A stretch of 64,000 nucleotides of DNA from an uncultured Aquimarina sp. Its GTDB lineage: Bacteria; Bacteroidota; Bacteroidia; Flavobacteriales; Flavobacteriaceae. The position numbers and the translations under genes are program-made. Below are positions 51,300 through 60,071 of the stretch, in pieces. The stretch is from NCBI GenBank assembly GCA_947489195.1, contig CANLCT010000006.1, positions 47,694 through 111,693 on the forward strand, written 5' to 3'. The notes beneath the pieces were generated by a model. The model ran no database searches and was not told where the DNA came from. It saw only the letters and a program-made list of their open reading frames with translations. Numbering within the stretch: the first letter of the stretch is position 1; every line of letters starts with the position of its first letter.

Positions 51300-52583
51300 T
51301 TAAATCTTCGAAAATAGTTGCTTTTTAAACCAAATTAGAAGCACAAAAAAATAAGAACTATAACAGATAAAATAACCAATGGCAGCACCTTGGTAACCGT
51401 ATTTATTTATGAAAAATATACTTGATAAATACCATATGGCAGCAGATAAAATTTCGGTAAAAACATAACTTTTAGTCATTTTTTTTGCCATAAATTGATA
51501 AGCAAGTACAGCAGACATAATTCTAAAAAAATCTCCAGATAATTGCCATGCAAATAAATTTTCCATGGGTATAAACTCTGATGAAAGTAAGAGTTTAATA
51601 AAAAAATGTCTAAAAAAATAGAGTGTGATTAAACCAATTATTACTAAGGGCATTAGTGTTTTGTAAAAACCAAAAATTTCTTTCCTAAATTGTTTCATAT
51701 TATTTACAGCAGAAAGTTTAGGAAATAGATATAGGCTGAGTAATGAGGTAACAAAAACTAAATAGTAATTTGATATTCGATTCATGGCTTCCCAATAGCC
51801 CATTTGGGTCAAGCCTTGTACACTTACAATATGATTTCTAATGGCAATAATAGTTGGCGGTATTATAATGGCGGTTAACAATGCCATTAAACTATATTCC
51901 ATTAGTTTTTTTGTGTATCCCCAATCAATACTTGAGGCTTTTAAAAGTTTTACAAAGCTTTTTTGTCTAAAAATGATTGTTAAAGTTATGAATAATGCTA
52001 AGGCAGGTGTAATTACTATGGCATAGAGCATACCTTCTAACTGGTATTGCCAAAGTAAGATAATGGTAATTAATAAGCTAAAAATAGTTGAAGTTATATT
52101 AAGTATTGTATATACTTTGTAGCGTGAAAATCCATTAATAATAGCCAAGCAAAAATAATCAACAATCATTAGCGATATACCAGCGGCGAACACTTTAATG
52201 ATATGCTCATAGTCGGGCGAATTTAAGATGTAAATACTCCAAAATGGCGCAAAAAAATACAATATCATAGAAGTACCTATCATGGTAATAAAACCCAAGT
52301 AATAACTTGTAGAAAGAATTTTACTTAGTTCTTTTTTGTTGTTATTATGTTCAGCAACATACTTAACAACACCATTGTAAAAACCTAATGAGGCTATAGT
52401 TTGTATACTGCTTAAAAAACTACGGAGGTTACCTATAATGCCTAAACCTTGGGGGCCAATAAAAAGAGCAATAGCTTTTGATAATATAAAGCCAGATACT
52501 AAACGCACAAAAACGGCAACAGAATTAATTGAAATTACCTTAAGTAATTGCTTGTTTGGTATAAACTTATTTATGCGGGGCAT
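51300..52583 (-). CDS. Polysaccharide flippase, O-antigen translocase (Wzx type)
   Basis: A 427-residue inner-membrane protein with about twelve hydrophobic helices, of the MATE/MOP flippase superfamily. SINSVAVFVRLVSGFILSKAIALFIGPQGLGIIGNL is the typical start of WzxE/O-antigen translocases, with IASLGFYNGVVKYVAEH next. It would flip an undecaprenyl-linked glycan across the inner membrane. Its start overlaps the end of the aminotransferase gene by 13 bases. The order acyltransferase, aminotransferase, flippase recalls the wecD-wecE-wzxE order of enterobacterial common antigen clusters; this parallel is by arrangement, not by proven function. Confidence 0.88.
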   Translation of the reverse strand: MPRINKFIPNKQLLKVISINSVAVFVRLVSGFILSKAIALFIGPQGLGIIGNLRSFLSSIQTIASLGFYNGVVKYVAEHNNNKKELSKILSTSYYLGFITMIGTSMILYFFAPFWSIYILNSPDYEHIIKVFAAGISLMIVDYFCLAIINGFSRYKVYTILNITSTIFSLLITIILLWQYQLEGMLYAIVITPALALFITLTIIFRQKSFVKLLKASSIDWGYTKKLMEYSLMALLTAIIIPPTIIAIRNHIVSVQGLTQMGYWEAMNRISNYYLVFVTSLLSLYLFPKLSAVNNMKQFRKEIFGFYKTLMPLVIIGLITLYFFRHFFIKLLLSSEFIPMENLFAWQLSGDFFRIMSAVLAYQFMAKKMTKSYVFTEILSAAIWYLSSIFFINKYGYQGAAIGYFICYSSYFFVLLIWFKKQLFSKI

Positions 52584-53689
52584 GTATACTTATTTAAGAT
52601 CTCTATTAGGTAATCTATTTCATGAGTTTCTAATATAGGGTTTAGAGGAATACTAACCACCTCATTACTCAGTTTTTCTGTTACTGGGAATGATTGATTT
52701 TTAAATTCATTTGCTAATGCTTTTTGTTTATGTGGGGGAATTGGATAATGAATAACATATCCAACTTTATGAGTATTTAAATAGTCGCAAAAATGATTTT
52801 TATTTTTTACTCTTACTACATACACATAAAAAACATGACTTTTATCATTATTCCATAGGGGTAATTTAATATTTTCATTTATTATTTCTTTAGAATAACG
52901 ATAGGCAATTTCTCTACGTTTGGTATTATCAGTATCTAAAACTTTTAATTTTTCCAGTAAAAAGGCAGCCTGAATTTCATCTAAACGAGAGTTAGTCCCA
53001 ATAAGGTCGTTTTTATATTTTTCTGAAGTGCCGTAATTACGTAATTTTTGGATACAATTTGCTAAACCAGAATCGGCAGTGGTTATGGCTCCACCATCGC
53101 CCAAAGCACCTAAGTTTTTTGAAGGATAAAAACTAAATGCTGCAGCATGCGCTATACTACCTGCTTTATTATTGTTTTGGTCAATGGCTCCATGTGCTTG
53201 GGCTGCATCGGCTATTAAAAGTAGATTTTTATCAGTACATAAGTCTTTTAGTTCATCCATTCCAGAAATTTGTCCGTATAAATGAGTAACTATAATAGCT
53301 TTAACAGATGGGGTGATTTTTTGTTTAATAGCAGTAGCTGTAATAATAAAGCTAGTCTCATTAGGATCAATTAAAATAGGGACCAATCCAGCTTGTTTTA
53401 CAGATAAAATTGTAGCTATAAATGTGTTTGCAGGTACAATTATTTGATCGCCTAGTGCTAATTTCCCTAATTCAATATAAGCTTTTAATATTAGTGTAAG
53501 GGCATCTAATCCATTACCTGTACCAATGCAATAGGGGGCATTGCAATAGTTAGCATAAGCATTTTCAAATTCAATTAATTTATTCCCTAAAATATAATGA
53601 CCTTTATGTAAGAAATCTTCAAATTGAGATTTGAATTTAATTTCAAATCGTTTATTTAGTTTTTGTAGGTTTAAAAAAGGGATTCTCAT
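52571..53689 (-). CDS. DegT/DnrJ/EryC1 sugar-nucleotide aminotransferase (FdtB-like)
   Basis: A 372-residue PLP enzyme that aminates a keto-sugar nucleotide. Key features are GTGNGLDALTLILKAY, VPANTFIATILSVKQAGLVPILIDP, the cofactor Asp in LLIADAAQAHGA, and the PLP Lys in AFSFYPSKNLGALGDGGAITT. LRNYGTSEKYKNDLIGTNSRLDEIQAAFLLEKL is the family C-terminal core. The sequence most resembles FdtB/QdtB, which make dTDP-3-amino-3,6-dideoxyhexoses; the FdtA isomerase encoded at 63260 fits the same pathway. The next gene upstream (acyltransferase) ends one base before it. Exact product sugar is inferred. Confidence 0.87.
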   Translation of the reverse strand: MRIPFLNLQKLNKRFEIKFKSQFEDFLHKGHYILGNKLIEFENAYANYCNAPYCIGTGNGLDALTLILKAYIELGKLALGDQIIVPANTFIATILSVKQAGLVPILIDPNETSFIITATAIKQKITPSVKAIIVTHLYGQISGMDELKDLCTDKNLLLIADAAQAHGAIDQNNNKAGSIAHAAAFSFYPSKNLGALGDGGAITTADSGLANCIQKLRNYGTSEKYKNDLIGTNSRLDEIQAAFLLEKLKVLDTDNTKRREIAYRYSKEIINENIKLPLWNNDKSHVFYVYVVRVKNKNHFCDYLNTHKVGYVIHYPIPPHKQKALANEFKNQSFPVTEKLSNEVVSIPLNPILETHEIDYLIEILNKYTCPA

Positions 53690-53690
53690 A

Positions 53691-54626
53691 TTAAGTTAAT
53701 TCTAAGCTATAAAAGTCTTGTAAATATTGGTTACAGCCTAATTCTTCTTTTTGTTTTAATAAACTCATGTTACCAACTACTGTTCCCATATCAAAATACT
53801 TAAAACCTTCGGATTTATATTTGTTAATCAAATGAATAAACAGGAAATCTAAGGCTCGGTGTTTTTCTCCATTTTTGGAAATGGCCCCATATTGTGATTT
53901 TACTACGGTATCAGTTTTAAAGATAGTAATACCAGCTAGTAATTCATTATTTAATGAAATATTATATTGAAGTATATTTTCAGGGAATTTATCTTTTAAA
54001 AATTTAATCTCTTCGATTGTATGAACCGGTTTTGTATTGTGTTTTTCTCGTAATCGAGGGGTTAATATTTCATTCCAAAAAAGAGAAAAGTTAGTACTTT
54101 GAACAATCTTAAATCCTAAATTTAGATTTTTTTTATAATGCTTTAATTTTGTTTTGTGTATTTCTATTGGTATCGAGTAGTCTATAGCTAAATTTTGTTC
54201 TCTTTTATAAAGATGTGCATCCATTTTATGCAGCAAAGGTTCTAACTCAAAACTAGGGGATTTATGATAAAAAACAGGAAGTGATTTAAGTTTCAAAGCA
54301 TTAAAATTAATACTTTTTAAATAGGCTATTATTGTATGAAAAATAGTTTCAATTTTGGCTACACCAATGCTTTTTAAAAGAAGTATCCCCCCATATGTAA
54401 GTCCTTGGTGAGAATATAAAATATTATTTTTTTCGTTAGCAGGTATTATAGCGACAACTGTTTCCTTTTTTAGTATAAGTAAAGAATGATCCTTGAAACG
54501 ATCATTATGATACTCCATAAAATCTCGATGAAATAAAAAAGTACTGTTTTTACTATTCTTGACAAAAGTATTCCAGGCTTTGTAATATGCTTTATTATAT
54601 TTTTGAACAATATATTCTTGAATCAT
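53691..54626 (-). CDS. GNAT/FemAB-like acyltransferase of the polysaccharide cluster
   Basis: A 311-residue protein without signal or membrane segments, with a FemAB/BioF2-like double-GNAT layout. The second half has ILQYNISLNNELLAGITIFKTDTVVKSQYGAISKNGEKHRALDFLFIHLINKYKSEGFKYFDMGTV, the typical GNAT core with a central YGA strand and a helix before FDMG. It probably transfers an acyl or aminoacyl group, for instance to the amino sugar made by the adjacent aminotransferase, but the donor and acceptor are unknown. It is the first gene of a three-gene minus-strand set, with one base between it and the aminotransferase gene. Confidence 0.75.
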   Translation of the reverse strand: MIQEYIVQKYNKAYYKAWNTFVKNSKNSTFLFHRDFMEYHNDRFKDHSLLILKKETVVAIIPANEKNNILYSHQGLTYGGILLLKSIGVAKIETIFHTIIAYLKSINFNALKLKSLPVFYHKSPSFELEPLLHKMDAHLYKREQNLAIDYSIPIEIHKTKLKHYKKNLNLGFKIVQSTNFSLFWNEILTPRLREKHNTKPVHTIEEIKFLKDKFPENILQYNISLNNELLAGITIFKTDTVVKSQYGAISKNGEKHRALDFLFIHLINKYKSEGFKYFDMGTVVGNMSLLKQKEELGCNQYLQDFYSLELT

Positions 54627-54824
54627 TTTTTATTTTAAGTAATTACAGCTATTGATTTTTAGAATAACAGCTTTAATAGAAAAAAATATAGTCCTCAATA
54701 TAACTATATAGTTTATAATATATAATTTAGCCAATATAAAAAAATATTACTGCGAATTACTGCTGAATTTACTATTACAATTTTTTAGAGAAAATATTAA
54801 ACTAAAATTAATAGCGATTATTTT

Positions 54825-56123
54825 ATGTTTCAAATTGCGAATAGCAAAATAACATTCTTTTTTTATACTTTTTTCTTTGCTTTTTTAGTTATGATAGTTG
54901 TTGGTAAAGGATATGTGTTTACATATGACACCCATAGTTATTTAAATGGATTTACAAATGTACAGCCTGCTTATACTATTTTTTTATATTTAATAAGAAA
55001 GCTATCGGTTTCGTTTTATAAAGAGGTAACGATAGTAATCCAGTTGATTTATACCTATGCTTCAATAATTTATTTTTTTGACACAATAAAAAATGAATTT
55101 AAATTTAATATTTATATAAATTTTATACTATTTCTATTGTTAACACATCCAATATATGGTTCATATCATATGTGTAACAAACTTGTTACCGAGTCAATGG
55201 CCTATAGTTTTTTTCTTTTAATGTTAGCTTCAATTATAAAATGGTATTTTTTTAAAAAGAAGAAAAATTTATTTTTGGCAACTGTTTTTTTAATTTTTTT
55301 ACAATTGACCAGAGCTCAGTTTTTAAGTGTTTCTATAGCATTAATTTTGTTTGTGTTTTATATATGGGGTTTTAAAGAATTAAAGAGAAATATTAGTCTA
55401 TTTGTGTTAATAATAAGTGTCCCTTTTATTTCGGGTTTATTAGAAAAGACAATTTATGGAGTGGTTCATAATCATTATACATCAAGGCAATTAGGTAATG
55501 TAAGTTTAGCTACGTTGCCCTTTTATTTATCGGAATTTGATGATTATAAATTGATGCCAGATAATGAATCTAAAGAGTTTTTTATATGCGTTTATACAGC
55601 ATTGGAAGAAAAAAAATTATTAGCAAATCAATTCCCTTCAAATTTTAGTTTGAGCGAAGTACATCGGTATTTTTTTGATAATTTTCCAAAAATAATGAAT
55701 CAAACCATTGAGTACGAGGCTAAAATGATGTATAAAGGGAAAGAGAAAAGTTTTGCTGCTAATTATGAAAATACAACTCAAATTATAGGTAAAACAATAA
55801 AACCGTTGTTTTTAGCTCGGCCAACTAAATGGTTTAAATTTTTTTATGTCAATTTGAGTATTCCTTATTTTTCTGTTGTACCTGTTCTATTGCTTTTATT
55901 TTTTGTTTTATTTCTTTTTATTAAAAGAAATAAAAAAGTACTTCGATACCAATCATTAGTTTTCTTTTTTTCATTACTAATCCTAGGAAATTTGTTTTTA
56001 ATAAGTATTTCAACACATACGATTAGAAGATTTTTTATGTATTATGATGTAATAATTGCTTTATTACTTATGCTTATGTTAACCAATTTTACAGGAATTA
56101 AAAAATATATTCAAAACAAGTAA
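54825..56123 (+). CDS. Multi-pass membrane protein, possible GT-C-type glycosyltransferase
   Basis: A 432-residue integral membrane protein with about ten hydrophobic helices (FFFYTFFFAFLVMIVVG, FNIYINFILFLLLTHPIY, NLFLATVFLIFLQL, NISLFVLIISVPFISGLLE and a pair near the C-terminus). After TM1 it has YDTHSYLNGF, an acidic D-x-H motif in the first outer loop, as in GT-C glycosyltransferases, and a large loop at about 210-340. I do not recognise a named family. It is transcribed away from the acyltransferase gene, next to the polysaccharide genes, which supports a role in glycan assembly, but this is inference. It might equally be a polymerase-like protein. Confidence 0.6.
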   Translation: MFQIANSKITFFFYTFFFAFLVMIVVGKGYVFTYDTHSYLNGFTNVQPAYTIFLYLIRKLSVSFYKEVTIVIQLIYTYASIIYFFDTIKNEFKFNIYINFILFLLLTHPIYGSYHMCNKLVTESMAYSFFLLMLASIIKWYFFKKKKNLFLATVFLIFLQLTRAQFLSVSIALILFVFYIWGFKELKRNISLFVLIISVPFISGLLEKTIYGVVHNHYTSRQLGNVSLATLPFYLSEFDDYKLMPDNESKEFFICVYTALEEKKLLANQFPSNFSLSEVHRYFFDNFPKIMNQTIEYEAKMMYKGKEKSFAANYENTTQIIGKTIKPLFLARPTKWFKFFYVNLSIPYFSVVPVLLLLFFVLFLFIKRNKKVLRYQSLVFFFSLLILGNLFLISISTHTIRRFFMYYDVIIALLLMLMLTNFTGIKKYIQNK

Positions 56124-56180
56124 ATTATTGTAAACAACTGTTAGATAGTTTTTTAAATTTAAAATTTGAATATAAAAAAA

Positions 56181-56218
56181 ACCATTAGTCTTGTTTGAAT
56201 CAGACTAATGGTTCTTTT
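56181..56218. terminator. Bidirectional terminator, first of two hairpins
   Basis: An 11-bp perfect stem ACCATTAGTCT / AGACTAATGGT with a 10-nt loop, preceded by an A run and followed by TTCTTTT. It lies between convergent genes. Confidence 0.85.
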
Positions 56219-56221
56219 GTA

Positions 56222-56254
56222 AAATGTTCTGTTTTTTTTATAAACAGAACATTT
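56222..56254. terminator. Second hairpin, upstream-side of lipoprotein end
   Basis: A 13-bp perfect stem AAATGTTCTGTTT / AAACAGAACATTT with a 7-nt loop, immediately after the previous terminator and 9 bases before the convergent lipoprotein stop. Confidence 0.75.
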
Positions 56255-56262
56255 ATCAGATA

Positions 56263-56841
56263 TTATCTTCTCAATAAAGTAACAACAATCTGACCTTTGG
56301 GTTCAGTGCCAGTAAAACCATTTAAGTCAAAACCTTCTTCAATTATTGATATAAAATCTGTTTGTGCTATTTCTAATTCATATTGAATTTCTTCTTTAGT
56401 GAATTTGATAATTTTAGCTTTAGAACCAGCAATAATCGAATCTCCATCACTTATAGACCAATCATTTAAAGTAGATGTGCCACCAAGTATTCTATTTGAA
56501 TCAAAGGTATCCTCTCTGGTTAAGGCTAGCTCAGTATCTTCTGATGTTATAAAATTAGTGGTAGCTTTAAAAGTACCATCAAAAGTTACTGTATTAGGTG
56601 AAGTTTCAAACGCAGCAGTAGTATTAAATTCAGAACCTTCTACGGTAAAAGGTATTTCTCTATTCATAAAATTAATGGTACCATTAGTAACTTCAAAATT
56701 CGAAAGCTCCCAGTTGCCTACTAAATTCTCGTCAACAAGATCAATTTGGGGTTTAATAGGAGAGCCAGCATCGTCGCTAGAGCATGAAATTACAGCTAAA
56801 GTAAGTAGTGATAATAACGTGCTTAAAAATAGATTCTTCAT
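56263..56841 (-). CDS. Lipocalin-like lipoprotein
   Basis: A 192-residue lipoprotein (lipobox VISC, Cys20, then SSDDAG). The mature part starts with LVGNWELSNFEV, the GxW motif that begins lipocalin-like domains in Bacteroidota, and continues with alternating strands (NTVTFDGTFKATTNF, LNDWSISDGDSIIAGSKAKIIKFTKEEIQYEL) ending in GQIVVTLLRR. Such proteins are thought to sit at the outer membrane and bind small hydrophobic ligands, but the ligand here is unknown. It stands alone between two terminators and follows typA on the same strand. Confidence 0.75.
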   Translation of the reverse strand: MKNLFLSTLLSLLTLAVISCSSDDAGSPIKPQIDLVDENLVGNWELSNFEVTNGTINFMNREIPFTVEGSEFNTTAAFETSPNTVTFDGTFKATTNFITSEDTELALTREDTFDSNRILGGTSTLNDWSISDGDSIIAGSKAKIIKFTKEEIQYELEIAQTDFISIIEEGFDLNGFTGTEPKGQIVVTLLRR

Positions 56842-56867
56842 AATTAAAAATTGGTTGGATTTATGCT

Positions 56868-56908
56868 AAAAAAAGGTGTAATACTCTAAGAGTATAACAC
56901 CTTTTTTT
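56868..56908 (-). terminator. Terminator of typA
   Basis: A perfect stem AAAAAAAGGTGT-A-ATACTC / GAGTAT-A-ACACCTTTTTTT around a TAA loop with one internal mismatch. On the minus strand it ends in a T run, 30 bases past the typA stop. Confidence 0.88.
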
Positions 56909-56937
56909 GATTTTTATTATTTAATTTAATATGGCAA

Positions 56938-58740
56938 TTAAACTATTTTATTACGCTTACGTTCGTTTTCAGTTAGAAACACTTTTCTTAATCTTAAAAA
57001 GTTAGGAGTAACTTCAACATATTCATCTTTTTGAATAAATTCTAAAGCTTCTTCTAATGAAAATTTTATGGCAGGAACAATTTTTGCTTTGTCATCTGCC
57101 CCAGATGAACGTACGTTAGATAATTTTTTAGTTTTAGTAATATTTACGGTCATGTCATCACCACGAGAATTTTCTCCAATAACTTGTCCTTCATAAATAT
57201 CTTCACCTGGCTCAACAAAGAAACGACCTCTATCTTGTAATTTATCAATAGAATAAGGGATGGCTTTACCTAGTTCCATAGAAACTAATGAACCGTTTTG
57301 ACGTTCAGGAATACCACCTCTCATTGGTTGGTATTCAGTAAAACGATGTGACATAATGGCTTCACCAGCAGTAGCCGTTAGTAATTGATTACGTAAACCA
57401 ATTATACCTCTTGATGGAATGATAAATTCGCAAATCATACGATCACCTTTTGTTTCCATACTAAGCAGTTCTCCTTTACGAAGCGTTACCATTTCAACAG
57501 CTTTACCAGAAACGTTTTCAGGTAAATCTATAGTTAGTTCTTCAACAGGTTCACATTTAACACCATCAATTTCTTTAATAATTACTTGTGGTTGACCTAT
57601 TTGTAGTTCGTAACCTTCTCTACGCATAGTTTCAATTAGTACAGAAAGGTGAAGTACACCACGTCCGAATACTAAAAATTTATCAGCACTATCAGTTTCA
57701 TTTACACGTAAAGCAAGATTTTTTTCTAGTTCTTTAGTTAAACGATCTTTAATATGACGAGATGTTACAAATTTCCCATCCTTTCCGAAAAACGGTGAGT
57801 CATTAATTGTAAATAACATACTCATGGTAGGTTCATCGATAGCAATAGTCTGTAAAGCCTCAGGGTTTTCAATATCGGCAACCGTATCACCAATATCAAA
57901 GCCTTCTAAGCCAACTAAGGCACAAATATCACCCACCTCGATTTCAGATACTTTTTTGCGTCCTAAACCTTCAAAACTATGTAATTCTTTAATTCTTGAT
58001 TTTATAATGCTACCATCTCTTTTTACTAAAGATATTTGCTGACCTTCAACTAAACTACCTCTTTGTAAACGACCAATAGCAATACGACCAGTGAATGAAG
58101 AGAAATCTAATGAGGTGATTAGTAATTGTGTTGTTCCTTCTTCAAATTTTGGTGTTGGAATGTGTTCTAAAACCATATCCAATAGAGGCTCTATATTATC
58201 TGTTTGATTTTTCCAATCGGTACTCATCCAATTGTTTTTAGCAGAACCATATACCGTAGGGAAATCTAGTTGCCATTCTTCGGCACCAAGTTCAAACATT
58301 AGGTCAAATACTTTTTCATGTACTTCGTCTGGAGTACAGTTTTCTTTGTCTACTTTGTTTACAACAACACAAGGTTTTAAACCAAGGTCAATAGCTTTTT
58401 GTAATACAAATCGAGTTTGAGGCATTGGTCCTTCAAAAGCATCGACAAGTAATAGTACACCATCGGCCATGTTTAATACACGTTCAACTTCTCCACCAAA
58501 ATCGGCGTGACCAGGAGTATCAATAATGTTAATTTTTGTTCCTTTATAAGTAACGGAAACGTTTTTAGAGGTTATGGTAATACCACGTTCACGTTCTAAG
58601 TCATTATTGTCTAGAATTAAATCTCCAGTATTTTCGTTTTCACGAAATAATTGACAGTGATACATGATTTTATCAACCAAGGTAGTTTTACCGTGGTCAA
58701 CGTGTGCAATAATTGCTATGTTTTTAATCGTATTACTCAT
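56938..58740 (-). CDS. typA: Ribosome-associated translational GTPase TypA/BipA
   Basis: BipA is a ribosome-binding GTPase of the EF-G family, important for 50S assembly and stress growth. The 600-residue length fits. G-domain motifs are IAHVDHGKTTLVDKI (G1), the switch I ERERGITITSKN (G2), DTPGHADFGGEVERVL (G3) and VVNKVDKENC (G4). Domain II starts near 205 (LLITSLDFSSFTGRIAIGRLQRG), followed by EF-G-like domains (RREGYELQIGQPQVIIKEIDG) and the BipA-specific C-terminal part (QPMRGGIPERQNGSLVSMELGKA and beyond). The final residues RKVFLTENERKRNKIV are typical. It is monocistronic. Confidence 0.97.
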   Translation of the reverse strand: MSNTIKNIAIIAHVDHGKTTLVDKIMYHCQLFRENENTGDLILDNNDLERERGITITSKNVSVTYKGTKINIIDTPGHADFGGEVERVLNMADGVLLLVDAFEGPMPQTRFVLQKAIDLGLKPCVVVNKVDKENCTPDEVHEKVFDLMFELGAEEWQLDFPTVYGSAKNNWMSTDWKNQTDNIEPLLDMVLEHIPTPKFEEGTTQLLITSLDFSSFTGRIAIGRLQRGSLVEGQQISLVKRDGSIIKSRIKELHSFEGLGRKKVSEIEVGDICALVGLEGFDIGDTVADIENPEALQTIAIDEPTMSMLFTINDSPFFGKDGKFVTSRHIKDRLTKELEKNLALRVNETDSADKFLVFGRGVLHLSVLIETMRREGYELQIGQPQVIIKEIDGVKCEPVEELTIDLPENVSGKAVEMVTLRKGELLSMETKGDRMICEFIIPSRGIIGLRNQLLTATAGEAIMSHRFTEYQPMRGGIPERQNGSLVSMELGKAIPYSIDKLQDRGRFFVEPGEDIYEGQVIGENSRGDDMTVNITKTKKLSNVRSSGADDKAKIVPAIKFSLEEALEFIQKDEYVEVTPNFLRLRKVFLTENERKRNKIV

Positions 58741-58772
58741 AAAAGCTAATTTATTGATACTAAAATTTGGCG

Positions 58773-58780
58773 CAAAGGTA
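58773..58780 (-). promoter_or_regulatory. -7 box of typA promoter
   Basis: Minus-strand TACCTTTG is an exact TANNTTTG box 33 bases before the typA ATG. A matching -33 TTG is not evident. Confidence 0.5.
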
Positions 58781-59181
58781 CGCTTATTTGATTAATTACT
58801 GTATGTTGAAGACTTTTTGTTGAGTTCTTCTTTACATAAAAAAGAAATTTTAGTTTAAAAAAGAGATATTTACTGTAAAATAATCAAAATTTTTATAGGT
58901 TAAATTATTATGACAGCTTTTAATAATTGGGATTTGATCAAAAGTGGTTCAAATTATAAGTGTGATTTTGATAAGAATTTTTTTAAGATTTTAATTGATA
59001 TAGTACAGGTAATTTTTAACCTGTTTTATGTATTAGAACTTCGTTATGAGACTTTGATATGCAAAAAATACAGTTTGCGATAGTATTTGAAGTAGATCAC
59101 AGACGGAATAGATTTAATAATGCATAAAGAGCCTTTAATTAAGTAAGGTTGGTGTTCAAAAAAGTAATACTGTTTTAAATG
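58781..59181. other. Divergent spacer typA / kdsA
   Basis: About 400 AT-rich bases. A 57-codon ATG frame at 58910-59083 (MTAFNNWDLIKSGSNY...) is open, but it has no recognised relatives, no promoter box nearby and no good coding bias, so I do not call it. Nothing else is visible. Confidence 0.5.
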
Positions 59182-59212
59182 TTGTCATAGTTTTTTAATT
59201 AAATTACTTTTG
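59182..59212 (+). promoter_or_regulatory. Promoter of kdsA
   Basis: TTG (59182-59184), 20 bases, TACTTTTG (59205-59212), a full Bacteroidota -33/-7 match. The kdsA ATG follows 16 bases later, so the leader is very short. Confidence 0.7.
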
Positions 59213-59228
59213 TATAAATTCAAATAAA

Positions 59229-60047
59229 ATGCAACTAAATAACATTCCAAAAATAAAAAATCTAGACAGCAATAATTTTTTTTTGTTAGCTGGGCCATGT
59301 GCTATTGAAGGGGAAGAAATGGCACTAAGGATTGCTGAAAAAGTGGTTCAAATTACATCAGATTTAAAAATTCCTTATGTATTTAAAGGTTCTTTTAAAA
59401 AGGCAAACCGAAGTAGAGTAGATAGTTTTACTGGAATAGGGGATGAAAAAGCATTAAAAATATTAAGAAAAGTTTCTGAAACATTTGATGTGCCCACAGT
59501 TACTGATATTCATACTAATGAAGATGCAGTTAAAGCGGCGGAGTATGTGGATATATTACAGATTCCAGCCTTTTTGGTTCGTCAGACAGATTTAGTTGTT
59601 GCTGCTGCAAAAACGGGTAAAACAGTTAATCTTAAAAAAGGACAATTTATGAGTCCTGAGGCAATGCAGCATGCGATTAGAAAAGTGCATGATAGTGGTA
59701 ATGATAATGCAATGATTACAGATAGAGGTACCATGTTTGGTTATCAAGATATGGTGGTTGACTTTAGAGGGATACCTACAATGAAACAGTATGGAACTAC
59801 TGTATTGGATGTTACCCATTCGTTACAACAACCCAATCAAACAAGTGGAGTAACTGGTGGACGACCAGATATGATCGAAACTATTGCACGAGCAGGGATT
59901 GCAACCGGAGTTGATGGTTTGTTTATTGAAACCCATTTTGATCCTTCAAATGCAAAAAGTGACGGAGCTAATATGCTACATTTAGATTATTTGAGAAGTT
60001 TATTAAGCAATTTAGTTGCTATAAGACAAACGGTAAATAATTTATAG
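59229..60047 (+). CDS. kdsA: 3-deoxy-8-phosphooctulonate (KDO-8-P) synthase
   Basis: KdsA condenses phosphoenolpyruvate with arabinose-5-phosphate to make KDO-8-phosphate, for the inner core of lipopolysaccharide. The 272-residue TIM-barrel protein has LLAGPCAIEGEEMALRIAE, YVFKGSFKKANRSRVDSFTGIG, the substrate-site VTDIHTNEDAVKAAEYVDILQIPAFLVRQTDL, VNLKKGQFMSPEAM, ITDRGTMFGYQDMVVDFRGIP and FIETHFDPSNAKSDGANML. The Asn-type versus metal-type distinction is not settled here (LAGPCAIE has the Cys often seen in metal-dependent forms). Neighbouring genes on both sides are polysaccharide genes. Confidence 0.96.
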   Translation: MQLNNIPKIKNLDSNNFFLLAGPCAIEGEEMALRIAEKVVQITSDLKIPYVFKGSFKKANRSRVDSFTGIGDEKALKILRKVSETFDVPTVTDIHTNEDAVKAAEYVDILQIPAFLVRQTDLVVAAAKTGKTVNLKKGQFMSPEAMQHAIRKVHDSGNDNAMITDRGTMFGYQDMVVDFRGIPTMKQYGTTVLDVTHSLQQPNQTSGVTGGRPDMIETIARAGIATGVDGLFIETHFDPSNAKSDGANMLHLDYLRSLLSNLVAIRQTVNNL

Positions 60048-60071
60048 TTTTTACTTGTAGATGTAGTTATA

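Noticed and set aside
58910..59083. 57-codon open frame between typA and kdsA (MTAFNNWDLIKSGSNY...)
   Set aside because: No recognised relatives, no promoter box close by, and open frames of this size are expected in AT-rich spacer.
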